From positions 124,001 through 188,000 of the forward strand of contig CADBXF010000016.1 in the NCBI GenBank assembly GCA_902798585.1: DNA of 64,000 nucleotides, in the 5' to 3' direction. Below the pieces are notes generated by a model. It had not been told where the DNA came from, searched no databases, and was given only the letters and a program-made list of their open reading frames with translations. This document shows positions 8,872 through 17,378 of this stretch, piece by piece (position 1 is the stretch's first letter; each line of letters opens with the position of its first letter). Both the position numbers and the translations under genes were made by a program. This stretch comes from an uncultured Lachnospiraceae bacterium. Its GTDB lineage: Bacteria > Bacillota > Clostridia > Lachnospirales > Lachnospiraceae.

Positions 8872-9170
8872 CTCCCGGAAAATCGAAGTGTGAGAGGCCC
8901 GCATCGAACGCGGACATCCCACACCGACGGTCCAATCAATCGGGCTCACCGGGGAAGCGACCGCTTCCCGATGAGCGTCCCGTAATTAAGAGAAGAAATC
9001 TTTAAAGTTCGGAAATTTTCCGAACTTACCAGGCGATACACGGCCGACTACCTGCAAAGTACCACAAGGACCGTGCTGCGCCCGCTGCAGGTGCATGGTT
9101 GCATTCTTCCCGAATTACCTTAAAATGCAAGCTTCTCGCGAATCCGGTTGACCTGCGCTTCTCCGATTCC
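8872..9170 (-). ncRNA. Structured leader RNA upstream of the reverse transcriptase
   Basis: About 300 nt separate the predicted start of transcription (near 9170) from the RT start codon, with no open frame but dense pairing. Visible stems are: TTGCATT/AATGCAA (9124-9130 with 9099-9105); GCAGGT/ACCTGC (9151-9156 with 9087-9092); GGGCG and CACGG with CCGTG and CGCCT (9079-9083 and 9071-9075 with 9039-9043 and 9031-9035); and a perfect 11-bp hairpin at 9005-9027. There is also a long hairpin at 8941-8982 whose core is GGGAAGCG/CGCTTCCC, and a two-part hairpin at 8888-8924. GAGAAG (9158-9163) can pair with CTTCTC (8990-8995), closing the 5' part. It is likely the RT's cognate RNA or template, or a cis-regulatory leader. 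Confidence 0.6.
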
Positions 9171-9176
9171 TGTTTC

Positions 9177-9205
9177 ATTATATCGCGGGTAAAAACCATT
9201 TGCAA
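9177..9205 (-). promoter_or_regulatory. Promoter of the reverse-transcriptase leader
   Basis: On the minus strand TTGCAA (9205-9200) and a perfect TATAAT (9182-9177) are separated by exactly 17 bp, directly after the copA stop codon. Transcription would start near 9170 and give the RT gene an independent transcript with a leader of about 307 nt. Confidence 0.7.
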
Positions 9206-9212
9206 CGGAATT

Positions 9213-11810
9213 TTACGCCGGAAACGCCTCGTATCCCTGCGCCGTGACTGCCGTCACAAGCGACTCCGCAGACACCGACGGTTCGGCGGTAACCACCGCT
9301 GTTTTGTCCGCCGCGCTGACGGCTGCGCCGATTACGCCGGGCACTTCCTCAAGACTTTTCTTTACGCGCGCCTCGCAATGTGCGCACATCATTCCCTCTA
9401 CGCGAAGAGTAATTGTATTCATGCTTTCCTCCTTCGGGGACGCTTCCCCGGATTCTTTTTTCTGTTCCTGCACTGCCGGGGAAATTTCCCCCGGTTCGTC
9501 TGTCTGCGCCTGCATCGACGGGGAGATTCCCTCCGGTTCGTCTGTCTGCACCTGTACCGTCGGGTACTTCCAGCGGTTTAAGCGGAGCGCGTTCATCACG
9601 ACGCAGAAGCTTGAGAGGCTCATCGCGGCCGCGCCGAACATCGGATTGAGTTCCCAGCCGGTCAGATGCACGAACGCGCCTGCCGCGAGCGGGATTCCGA
9701 TGAGATTGTAGACAAAAGCCCATGCCAGATTCTGCCGTATAATGCGAAGCGTACTCCGGCTCACGGAAACCGCCGCGCAGACATCGAGAAGTCTGCGGTT
9801 CATCACGACAACCTCCGCCGCCTCGACGGCAATCTCCGTGCCTGTCCCGATTGCGATACCGATGTCCGCTGCCGTCAACGCCGGCGCGTCGTTGATGCCG
9901 TCGCCGACCATCGCCGTGAGCGCACCGCTCTGCTGCAGCCCGCGGATTACCTGTTGCTTGCCGTCCGGAAGAACCTCCGCACTCACCTCGCGGATTCCGA
10001 CGCGGTCCGCAATCACCGCGGCTGTCTCCTTCCGGTCTCCGGTAATCATCACCGGGCGGACATCCATTTTCCGAAGCATGGCGACCGCTTCCGCACTGTC
10101 CTCGCGCACCGTGTCCGCCACCGCAATCATGCCGAGATACCGCCCGTCATACGCAAAATGAAGCGGCGTCTTCCCCTCCTTCGCCAGCCTTGAAGCCATG
10201 TCGGCCGCCGCATCCGGAACCGGCACGCCGAGCATTCCCGCTTTGCCGCCGAGAAGCTCCTTCCCCTGCCATAAGCAGGATACGCCGCTGCCCGAGAGGA
10301 CACGAAACTGTGTGATTCCGTCCGTGTTGACCTCGCCTGCCGCAGCGAGAATCGCCTTCGCAAGCGGATGCTCGCTGTAGCACTCCGCAAGCGCGGCATA
10401 CCGGAGCAGCTCCTCCCGGCTTACGCCCTCTGCGGGCACCTGATCCGTCACGGCGGGAACGCCCTCCGTGATGGTTCCGGTCTTGTCAAATGCGATGACG
10501 CCGACGCGTCCGCAATGCTCCAACGCCGACGCTGTCTTAAAGAGAATACCGTGGCGGGCTGCCACGCCGTTTCCCACCATAATCGCTACGGGAGTCGCCA
10601 GTCCGAGGGCGCACGGGCAGCTGATTACCAGCACGGAAACCCCGCGCGCAAGCGCATATCCGAAGGTCTGTCCGACCGCCATCCAGACTGCAATCGTAAT
10701 TACCGCAATCGCAATCACAATCGGCACGAAGACGCCTGCTATCCGGTCCGCGAGGTTGGCAATCGGCGCCTTGGTCGCGGTCGCGTCGCTCACCATTCGG
10801 ATGATTTTCGAAAGCGTGTTGTCCTCACCGACCGCGGTCGCGCGGCAAATGAGCCGCCCGGAACGATTTCCTGTCGCCGTCGCCACCGTGTCACCGGGTT
10901 TCTTGTCGACGGGAATGCTCTCGCCGGTCAGCGCCGATTCGTCAACCGCGCTCTCGCCCTCCGTCACGATTCCGTCAGCAGGGATTGTCTCACCGGGAAG
11001 CACACAGAAAATGTCCCCGACGACAACCTCCGCCACCGGCACCGTCACTGTCGCACCGTCCCGCAGAAGCCGCGCCGTCTTGGGGGCAAGGCTGTAAAGT
11101 CCGCGGAGAGCGTCCGTCGTCCGCCCCTTGGAGTACGCCTCGAGCGTCTTTCCGACCGTAATCAGAAGAAGAATCATCGCCGCGGAGTCAAAATACAAAT
11201 CCCCGAGTATCGTATGCACCTCCTGCGCTCTGCCGTCCGATACCGCAGCAAAAATCCGCACAAGTCCCGCCGCGCTGTACGCGAAGGATGCCGCGGAGCC
11301 TATGGCAACCAGCGTATCCATGTTGGGTGCAGCGTGAAGCAGCCCCCTTGTTCCGTTTCGGAAGAAGCGGTTGTGTATAAGCATCACAAACGCCGCAAGA
11401 ACCATCTGCACGGAAGCATTGACAGCCGGCTTTTCAAGCGCTCCGGGAAGAGGAAGTCCGAACATGTGATATCCCATCGAGAGATACATCAAAAGCACGA
11501 CCGGAACAAGCGAAACCAGAATGCTTCTCCGAAGCTTCACAAACTCCCGCTGCCCCGGCAAATCCGCCTCGGCGGTGTCTTCCGGGCGACTTGCCGCACC
11601 CGGCTTCTCCGCCTTCTCAATCCCGTATCCGGCTTTTTCCACCGCGGCGATAATGCTTTCCTCCGAGGCATCCCCCTCAAAGCTCAATTGTCCGGTCAGC
11701 AGGTTGACCGCGCAATCCGACACCCCGGGAACTCCGGCCACCGCCCGCTCCACGCGCGCGCTGCAGGCGGCACAGCTCATCCCGGTCACCTTATATTTCC
11801 TCACTCTCAT
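9213..11810 (-). CDS. copA: Copper-transporting P-type ATPase with N- and C-terminal metal-binding domains
   Basis: The 865-residue protein is a P1B-type ATPase exporting Cu(I). Visible parts are an N-terminal HMA domain with GMSCAAC (about 10-16), the TGES actuator loop, the intramembrane CPC site (SCPCALGLATP), the phosphorylation motif DKTGT and the hinge GDGINDAPAL. After the last membrane span comes a linker with three near-repeats (QTDEPEGISP-type), then a second HMA domain with GMMCAHC, an unusual C-terminal position resembling a fused CopZ chaperone. Its ATG overlaps the stop codon of the GNAT gene (ATGA), so translation is coupled; a GTG two codons later has better Shine-Dalgarno spacing and could also be used. 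Confidence 0.93.
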   Translation of the reverse strand: MRVRKYKVTGMSCAACSARVERAVAGVPGVSDCAVNLLTGQLSFEGDASEESIIAAVEKAGYGIEKAEKPGAASRPEDTAEADLPGQREFVKLRRSILVSLVPVVLLMYLSMGYHMFGLPLPGALEKPAVNASVQMVLAAFVMLIHNRFFRNGTRGLLHAAPNMDTLVAIGSAASFAYSAAGLVRIFAAVSDGRAQEVHTILGDLYFDSAAMILLLITVGKTLEAYSKGRTTDALRGLYSLAPKTARLLRDGATVTVPVAEVVVGDIFCVLPGETIPADGIVTEGESAVDESALTGESIPVDKKPGDTVATATGNRSGRLICRATAVGEDNTLSKIIRMVSDATATKAPIANLADRIAGVFVPIVIAIAVITIAVWMAVGQTFGYALARGVSVLVISCPCALGLATPVAIMVGNGVAARHGILFKTASALEHCGRVGVIAFDKTGTITEGVPAVTDQVPAEGVSREELLRYAALAECYSEHPLAKAILAAAGEVNTDGITQFRVLSGSGVSCLWQGKELLGGKAGMLGVPVPDAAADMASRLAKEGKTPLHFAYDGRYLGMIAVADTVREDSAEAVAMLRKMDVRPVMITGDRKETAAVIADRVGIREVSAEVLPDGKQQVIRGLQQSGALTAMVGDGINDAPALTAADIGIAIGTGTEIAVEAAEVVVMNRRLLDVCAAVSVSRSTLRIIRQNLAWAFVYNLIGIPLAAGAFVHLTGWELNPMFGAAAMSLSSFCVVMNALRLNRWKYPTVQVQTDEPEGISPSMQAQTDEPGEISPAVQEQKKESGEASPKEESMNTITLRVEGMMCAHCEARVKKSLEEVPGVIGAAVSAADKTAVVTAEPSVSAESLVTAVTAQGYEAFPA

Positions 11811-12781
11811 TCCTCCGTCCCGCGGCCGTAATAATGCATCTCAAGAAGTTCGTAAGCTACCGAATAGCCGAGCTTGCGGTACAGTGCAATCGCCGGCAGA
11901 TTGTCCCCGTACACGGTGAGTCTTGCGCAGCGCGCCTCCGCGTCATACAGCTTGCCGAACACATAGCGCAGGAGCCGCGTTGTAATTCCCCTGCGGCGAT
12001 ATAACGGATCGCAGAAAATATTTTCCGTCGCGAACACGCCTTCCGCGAAAGGCCATGTCGATACCGCGGCAACCAGCCGGTCGTCGGCGATTGCCACCCA
12101 GACATGCGCATCCGGGTTTCGCAGGCGGAACCGCATCTCATTTTCGCTGTCCGGCTCGCCGAAGCTTCTCGCGTTGACCTTAAAATACTGCTCCCACTCG
12201 TCCCCGCTCTCGAAAAACTCGCGGATTGTCACCTCGTCGGCCGAGGCCTCCGTGAACTCGTCGCCGCGCCATTTTACGGGCTCATACGCCGGACCGCGGT
12301 CCTCGTCGCCGACCGGCTCCGCAGGCTCCTCGAGCCACTCGTCCGTCTCGTCAATCGTCCGCGCCATCACGGTCATCACATTGCCGACGCGAAATCCCTC
12401 GTCGAAGAGAAGCTCCGTATACGCCGTATCCTCCGCTTTCACCCACAGCCGCATAACGGTCCTGCGGTCGTCGCGGCGAAGCCGGTCAAACCGGTATTGC
12501 AGCTCCTCCAAAAGCAAGACGGACGCCTCCGCCTCGGTCTCGCTCCCCGGGATTGCGGCAAATTCGGCGCGCATATAACGCACCGCGCGCTCACCCGTCT
12601 GCGCCCGGTAAGGGGTGGTGTCCGCAAGAAAACCAACGCCGGCAAATGCGCCGTCGCAAAGCGCGACGCACGCCGACTCCTTTACCACATCCGCGTGGGA
12701 AGCCAGTTGCCTTGCCATCTCGGCATTCAGCTTCTCCACATCACTCTGATAGCGTTCCCGATAGTTGACAATCGTTACCAT
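11807..12781 (-). CDS. GNAT-family N-acetyltransferase, probably two tandem GNAT domains
   Basis: This 324-residue protein has a clear C-terminal GNAT fold (IFCDPLYRRRGITTRLLRYV, the acetyl-CoA-binding RRGI/T loop, then ARLTVYGDNLPAIALYRKLGY). A degenerate N-terminal half of similar length suggests a double-GNAT protein. The acceptor substrate is unknown. The ATG at 12781 follows an AAGGAG site by 5 nt; the longer upstream reading is Arg-rich and overlaps the previous gene. It lies between the TM1266-like gene (26 nt upstream) and copA (4-nt overlap). Confidence 0.8.
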   Translation of the reverse strand: MVTIVNYRERYQSDVEKLNAEMARQLASHADVVKESACVALCDGAFAGVGFLADTTPYRAQTGERAVRYMRAEFAAIPGSETEAEASVLLLEELQYRFDRLRRDDRRTVMRLWVKAEDTAYTELLFDEGFRVGNVMTVMARTIDETDEWLEEPAEPVGDEDRGPAYEPVKWRGDEFTEASADEVTIREFFESGDEWEQYFKVNARSFGEPDSENEMRFRLRNPDAHVWVAIADDRLVAAVSTWPFAEGVFATENIFCDPLYRRRGITTRLLRYVFGKLYDAEARCARLTVYGDNLPAIALYRKLGYSVAYELLEMHYYGRGTEE

Positions 12782-12807
12782 AGCGACTCCTTCCCGCACT
12801 TCACCGG

Positions 12808-13059
12808 TCAGTGCACCACCTGCGAGTACGCGGTCTTGCTCGTCACCCCGGGAAGTTTGCCGATCTTGCCGGAGAGCGCTGAAATCACATCTTGCGGAGC
12901 ATCCACCGCCACGCAGATGATGCTCACGCCGCACTGCCGATACGGAATTCCCATTCTTCCGATGATATAGTTTCCGTACTCATGCAGGATTCCGTTCAGC
13001 CGCTCCGCCGAATCCGTGTCCTCCACGATGATGCTGACCACCGCAACCCGCTGTTCCAT
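12808..13059 (-). CDS. TM1266-type putative iron-only hydrogenase system regulator
   Basis: The 83-residue protein matches the small ACT-like TM1266 family: it starts MEQRVAVVSIIVED and contains ILHEYGNYIIGRMGIPYR, GVSIICVAVDAP and DVISALSGKIGKLPGV. Members are usually encoded near [FeFe]-hydrogenase maturation genes and are named as putative regulators of that system; the molecular function is not established. No hydrogenase gene is visible here. The start at 13059 follows a GGAGG site, 43 nt after rarA. It lies in the same gene string as rarA, the GNAT gene and copA. Confidence 0.85.
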   Translation of the reverse strand: MEQRVAVVSIIVEDTDSAERLNGILHEYGNYIIGRMGIPYRQCGVSIICVAVDAPQDVISALSGKIGKLPGVTSKTAYSQVVH

Positions 13060-13102
13060 GTATTTCCTCCGTATATCTTCTCCTCCGCCGCAGCGGAAAA
13101 TG

Positions 13103-14455
13103 TCATTCGTCCTGCGTCCACTCGTCCCTGTGCGCCGCCTTCCAGGCCTTAATCTCCGCGAGCCGGTCCGCAACGGCCGCCTCGGCGCCCGACTGCTTCG
13201 GACGGTAGTACTCACGCCCTGCAAGCGACTCCGGCAGGCACGGCATCGGTGTGAGAGCGCCTTCGTAATTGTGCGCGTAGCGATACCCCTTGCCGTATTC
13301 AAGCTCCGACATCAGCTTCGTCGGCGCGTTCCGAATCCACATCGGCACCGGCTCCGCGCGCATCGTGCGAAGGTCCTCCGAGACCTCCATACAGGCGACT
13401 TCCAGCGCATTTGACTTCGGCGCCATCGCAAGGTAAGCCGCAGCGTGCGCGATATGAACATTGCACTCCGGCACACCGAGGTAGTGGCATGCCTGGTAAA
13501 CATTGACGGCCACCGCAAGCGCATTGGAATCCGCAATACCGACATCTTCGCTCGCAAAACGAACCATGCGTCTTGCGATATACAGCGGATCGTCCCCGCT
13601 CTCAAGCATGCGAAGCGCCCAATACACGGCAGCGTCGGGATCGGAATTGCGCATCGACTTGTGGAGCGCGGAAATCAGATTGTAATGCTCCTCGCCGCTC
13701 TTGTCGTAGAGAAGCGATTTGCGGCTGATACACTGTGCAACCTGCTCATCCGTAACCGTGATGCCGTCCGCGCTGATGGTTCCGTTCAGAACCGCCATCT
13801 CAAGCGTGTTGAGCGCCGTTCGCGCGTCCCCGTTGGAAAATTCGGCGATGGCGCGAATCTGCTCCTCGCTCATCTTGACATGGTTCTCCCCGAAGCCCTC
13901 CTTCGCATTCAGGGCATGCGTCAGAAGAGCGACGATATTATCCTCGGTGAGCGGCTTAAGCACAAACACTTTGCACCGTGAGAGCAAAGCGCCGTTGACC
14001 TCAAAGGAAGGATTTTCCGTGGTAGCCCCGATCAGCACGATGCTGCCCTTCTCCACATACGGCAAAAATGCATCCTGCTGCGCTTTGTTGAAACGATGAA
14101 TCTCGTCCACGAACAAAACCGTGCGGATTCCGCGCAGCGCGGCGTCCTCCGCCTGCTTCATCACTTCCTTGATCTCTTTGATTCCGCTTGTGACGGCGCT
14201 GAAATTGATGAATTCCGATTTCGTCTGTCCCGCGATGATGCTCGCAAGCGTCGTTTTGCCGACGCCGGGCGGGCCCCAGAAAATCATCGAGGAAATCCGG
14301 TCATTTTCAATCAATGTGCGAAGCATGCACCCCGGGCCCAGCAAATGCTCCTGCCCGACGAACTCCGAGAGCGTCTTCGGGCGCACCCGTCCGGCGAGCG
14401 GCATCGCGGCCTCCGCCGGCTTCTCCATCATGTCAAACATTGAGAGCTGTTGCAT
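13103..14455 (-). CDS. rarA: Replication-associated recombination protein A (AAA+ ATPase)
   Basis: The 450-residue AAA+ ATPase belongs to the RarA/MgsA (Mgs1/WRNIP1) family, which acts at stalled replication forks and resembles clamp-loader subunits. It has the N-terminal family block LAGRVRPKTLSEFVGQEHLL, Walker A GPPGVGKTTL, Walker B VLFVDEIHRF, the sensor-like ATTENPSF segment and the C-terminal tetramerization region. Length fits the family. Either the ATG at 14455 or the GTG immediately upstream (14458, one base after the previous gene's stop) could be the start; an AAAGGA site serves both. Confidence 0.93.
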   Translation of the reverse strand: MQQLSMFDMMEKPAEAAMPLAGRVRPKTLSEFVGQEHLLGPGCMLRTLIENDRISSMIFWGPPGVGKTTLASIIAGQTKSEFINFSAVTSGIKEIKEVMKQAEDAALRGIRTVLFVDEIHRFNKAQQDAFLPYVEKGSIVLIGATTENPSFEVNGALLSRCKVFVLKPLTEDNIVALLTHALNAKEGFGENHVKMSEEQIRAIAEFSNGDARTALNTLEMAVLNGTISADGITVTDEQVAQCISRKSLLYDKSGEEHYNLISALHKSMRNSDPDAAVYWALRMLESGDDPLYIARRMVRFASEDVGIADSNALAVAVNVYQACHYLGVPECNVHIAHAAAYLAMAPKSNALEVACMEVSEDLRTMRAEPVPMWIRNAPTKLMSELEYGKGYRYAHNYEGALTPMPCLPESLAGREYYRPKQSGAEAAVADRLAEIKAWKAAHRDEWTQDE

Positions 14456-14458
14456 CAC

Positions 14459-15487
14459 TCAACCGTCCTTTCCGTCTGTCCCGGGCTTGCCGGCCTTTCC
14501 GGTCCTGCCGGACCTGTCATCCGCACCGGCCCGGTCAGTCCTGCCGGGTATGCCGTGAGCGCCGGCCTTTCCGGGCGCATCGGTTTTCCCTGCGTCTCCG
14601 GATTTTTGCGCCGCACCGCTCCCGGCTTTCTTTCTGCCGGCGGCACTTCCCTTCGCGGTCTCCTGTTTCGGGTAGACCAGCTGCAGGCGATGCTTTCTTC
14701 TGTAGATATTATAGCGGCGCAGTGCAAACAATATCGCCCATACGGCAAACAGCCCGAGGAGCACGCCGCAGATTACATACAGCGCGCGGCGGCTGACTCC
14801 GAGCTTTTCGTAAATCGGCGCCTTGTCGTCCTCCGAAGGATCTTTCGGCGTCAGCGACTCCGGCGCGAAAATAACAACCGAATCGATTGCGATATCACCG
14901 GCTCCTGCCTGCTTCGTCGCAGTGATTTTCACATAGCGCGGCTTCATCGATGCCGGGAGATTGGTGTATTTGTCAGCCCCCGTAAACTCCTTGTTTTTCA
15001 GCTCGACCTCGTACCATTTTACGGCGTCCGCCGAGAGCGCAACGGCAATCTGGTCCGAGTTTGCGCCGGTCGTAAACACATGCAAAAACACTCCCGCGGA
15101 ATCGCGGATGAAGGCGTTGAAATCCAGCACCACCGACCCGCCGGCGCCGAGCAGCAGCGCTCCCGTCCCGGTCTCCGGATCATAATCCGGCCACCCGAGC
15201 ACCTGCTCCATCTCGGCCTTCGTGACCTCGCTGTTTCTCCCGCTTCCCGGAATGAACTGCAGAACGCCGGTCGCGCTCGCCGTCCCCGACAGAAGAATCT
15301 CATTGCCGAAGGCATCCTTGTGCACCTTTTCGTGGTTCTGCTCGCCGTTGTAGTACACCGGTCCGTACACTACCGGTGTCGGCGTTGCCGTCGGCTCCGG
15401 CGTCGGAGTCGTCTTGCCCGCATAGCACAGGTTTCCGAACATTAGAATCGCCGCAAGGCATATCAATGGTAACCGTATCCTTCGCAC
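14459..15487 (-). CDS. Secreted, membrane-anchored protein with discoidin-like domain and low-complexity tail
   Basis: The 342-residue product has a signal sequence (LPLICLAAILMFGNLCYA), a short TPTPEPTATPTP linker and an extracellular beta-rich domain of about 170 residues resembling F5/8-type (discoidin) folds. A transmembrane helix near residue 250 (YVICGVLLGLFAVWAILFAL) is followed by a basic cytoplasmic tail that ends in Gly/Lys/Asp/Ala collagen-like sequence. The GTG at 15487 is used, with AAGGAG 10 nt upstream. Its stop abuts the rarA start. Function is unknown; carbohydrate or surface binding is a guess from the domain type. Confidence 0.6.
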   Translation of the reverse strand: MRRIRLPLICLAAILMFGNLCYAGKTTPTPEPTATPTPVVYGPVYYNGEQNHEKVHKDAFGNEILLSGTASATGVLQFIPGSGRNSEVTKAEMEQVLGWPDYDPETGTGALLLGAGGSVVLDFNAFIRDSAGVFLHVFTTGANSDQIAVALSADAVKWYEVELKNKEFTGADKYTNLPASMKPRYVKITATKQAGAGDIAIDSVVIFAPESLTPKDPSEDDKAPIYEKLGVSRRALYVICGVLLGLFAVWAILFALRRYNIYRRKHRLQLVYPKQETAKGSAAGRKKAGSGAAQKSGDAGKTDAPGKAGAHGIPGRTDRAGADDRSGRTGKAGKPGTDGKDG

Positions 15488-15518
15488 GAATCCGTCTCTC
15501 CTTTCCCCTTCCGGGGTT

Positions 15519-17354
15519 TTATTTCGCCTCCGCCCAGCGCATCTCGAATGTCTCCGGATCGATGACGAACCGGATATTTTCCGTCAGCGCGCGGAAAATG
15601 TAATACTTCTCATACTCAAAAGCGTACATCGCGAGCTCGCCCAACAGCCGCCCGTTCTGGTGGTTGTGAAGCCCCTGGTCCATGATGCGGTAACCGATGA
15701 TGTTGCCGTTCTCCTCAAGGCTTGTATACAGAAGCATGTGAATCTCGCCGTCCACCATCACGCTCTTATTGAGCGTCTTGCCCATGGCGCGCATCATGTC
15801 GGACATGACAACGACATCCCCGAAATAGGTATGCGCTTTCTCCGCCTCCTTCGCCGCCGCAGCCTTTCGAAGCGCATCACGCTCCGCGTAGCTCCGTCCG
15901 TCCTTCTTGGTCTCGGGCTTAATCAGCGTGCGCTCCGCCTCCTCGCGAAGCTCAAACTCGGTCTTCTTCCGCTCGGGGACAAACTCCTCCATGAACTGCG
16001 TAAGCGTCATCTTCTCCTGCGGACCCGCCGTGTCGCGGTATTTGGTATCCACGGAAAATACGCGGTAATCGCTCGTATCAACCTTGTATCGCTCCTGTGC
16101 GGGCGCATACAGCGTCTCCCGCGGCGCTTCTCCGCCGACTTTCTCAATCTTCTCGGGCACCGAGGATGAAATCCTTCGAAGTATCTCCTCCCTGTGGGCT
16201 TCGTCGCCGCCCTCGGACTCCGTTTCCGCGGACTTCCGAAGCGGACGGTTCGAAGTATGTCCGTAATAGATCTCCGAATCCTCGTCGCGCTTTGCCTGCG
16301 CCGCTTCCTTTTCCTTGCGAATCTTCGCAAAATAAGCTGCCGCTGCCGCACCTGCCGACACCGGTTTCTCGGCATTCGCCGTTTCCGGCTCGGCCGTACC
16401 TGCCGTCGCTGCCGTCTCCGCAGAATCCGGCTCTGTCTGCGCACTCCCGCCGACTGCTTCAGCCGCAGCCTGCACACTCTCGCAGGAAACCGTTTCGGTA
16501 TCCGTCTTCACCTCCGCCTGCTCCGCGGTCACGGGGATGACAGGCCCGATATCCGCAGCCGCCAAAGCCGAAACGGCGTCGGCTGCCTCCGCAGCAACCG
16601 CTGCAGCCGAAACCGCATCAACCGCACTCTCAACAACCTCTGCAGCCGAAGCCGCACCGGTCGCCTCGCCGGAAACCGTATCCGCCGCCGCAGCCGTCGC
16701 TCCGGTCGCAGCCGGTTTCTGATCTTCCTCCGGGAATATACCGTTGCCCGCGGGATCAATCACCGTGCCGACTGCAATCTTAAGACCGCGAACAATCGTC
16801 GAAAGCTCCATGCAGGGACGGTCCGCCGCGCCGCCGCACTGTTCCGGCAGACAGGGGACATGAATGAACCCGCATGTCACATTCGGAAAATCCGTCTCCC
16901 GCGCGCGCAGCATCTGGTACATGAGGCAATTGCAGACAAAGGTGCCTGCGGAGTGCGAAACCTCCGCAGCGATTCCCGCCGACTGCAGATTTTTCACGAT
17001 CTCCTCCGTTGGAAGCGTCGAGCGGTACGACGGCGCGCCGCTCATGTCGACGGAGCGGTACAGCCACAGGTTGTGGTCGTTGTCCTCCGACTCTGAGTGC
17101 GCATAATTGCCCGCCGTGGTCTCTACACGAATCGCCGCAGAGCCCGCATTCTGCCCGACGCAAATCACGGCGTCCGGCGAAACCCTGCGGATCTCCTCAA
17201 ACAATTCCTTGTCGCTTCTGGTGTAGGACACCGGAAGGATTGCCGTCACAATCTCATTGCCGCCGATCGATTTCGGCAGCGTTAAAACCGCCTGTTCGGA
17301 AGCGTTGAGCGCCTCTCCGCCGAACGGTTCAAACCCCGTTACCAACAATTTCAT
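15519..17354 (-). CDS. pcp: Pyroglutamyl-peptidase I fused to a long Ala/Glu-rich and unknown C-terminal region
   Basis: Residues 1 to about 210 form a pyroglutamyl-peptidase I (C15 family), which removes N-terminal pyroglutamate. The start MKLLVTGFEPFGG is diagnostic, and the catalytic Cys (GTFVCNCLMY), His (GFIHVPCLPEQ) and GQNAGS-type Glu region are visible. The family normally ends near 215 residues, but this frame continues uninterrupted to 611: an Ala-rich linker (about 210-340), a charged helical stretch, then a globular-looking end (about 500-611). No homology was recognised for the end. The fusion is unusual. The gene lies 24 nt downstream of the GH39 gene. Confidence 0.85.
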   Translation of the reverse strand: MKLLVTGFEPFGGEALNASEQAVLTLPKSIGGNEIVTAILPVSYTRSDKELFEEIRRVSPDAVICVGQNAGSAAIRVETTAGNYAHSESEDNDHNLWLYRSVDMSGAPSYRSTLPTEEIVKNLQSAGIAAEVSHSAGTFVCNCLMYQMLRARETDFPNVTCGFIHVPCLPEQCGGAADRPCMELSTIVRGLKIAVGTVIDPAGNGIFPEEDQKPAATGATAAAADTVSGEATGAASAAEVVESAVDAVSAAAVAAEAADAVSALAAADIGPVIPVTAEQAEVKTDTETVSCESVQAAAEAVGGSAQTEPDSAETAATAGTAEPETANAEKPVSAGAAAAAYFAKIRKEKEAAQAKRDEDSEIYYGHTSNRPLRKSAETESEGGDEAHREEILRRISSSVPEKIEKVGGEAPRETLYAPAQERYKVDTSDYRVFSVDTKYRDTAGPQEKMTLTQFMEEFVPERKKTEFELREEAERTLIKPETKKDGRSYAERDALRKAAAAKEAEKAHTYFGDVVVMSDMMRAMGKTLNKSVMVDGEIHMLLYTSLEENGNIIGYRIMDQGLHNHQNGRLLGELAMYAFEYEKYYIFRALTENIRFVIDPETFEMRWAEAK

Positions 17355-17378
17355 ATTTCCCCACTCCTTCTCGCAATA

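Noticed and set aside
7646..9212. Diversity-generating retroelement
   Set aside because: No template/variable repeat pair or accessory avd-like gene was found, and the RT lacks the DGR-type SQ motif in domain 4.
7646..9212. Group II intron
   Set aside because: The RT has no maturase or endonuclease domain recognisable by motif, and no domain V-like hairpin was seen downstream of it.
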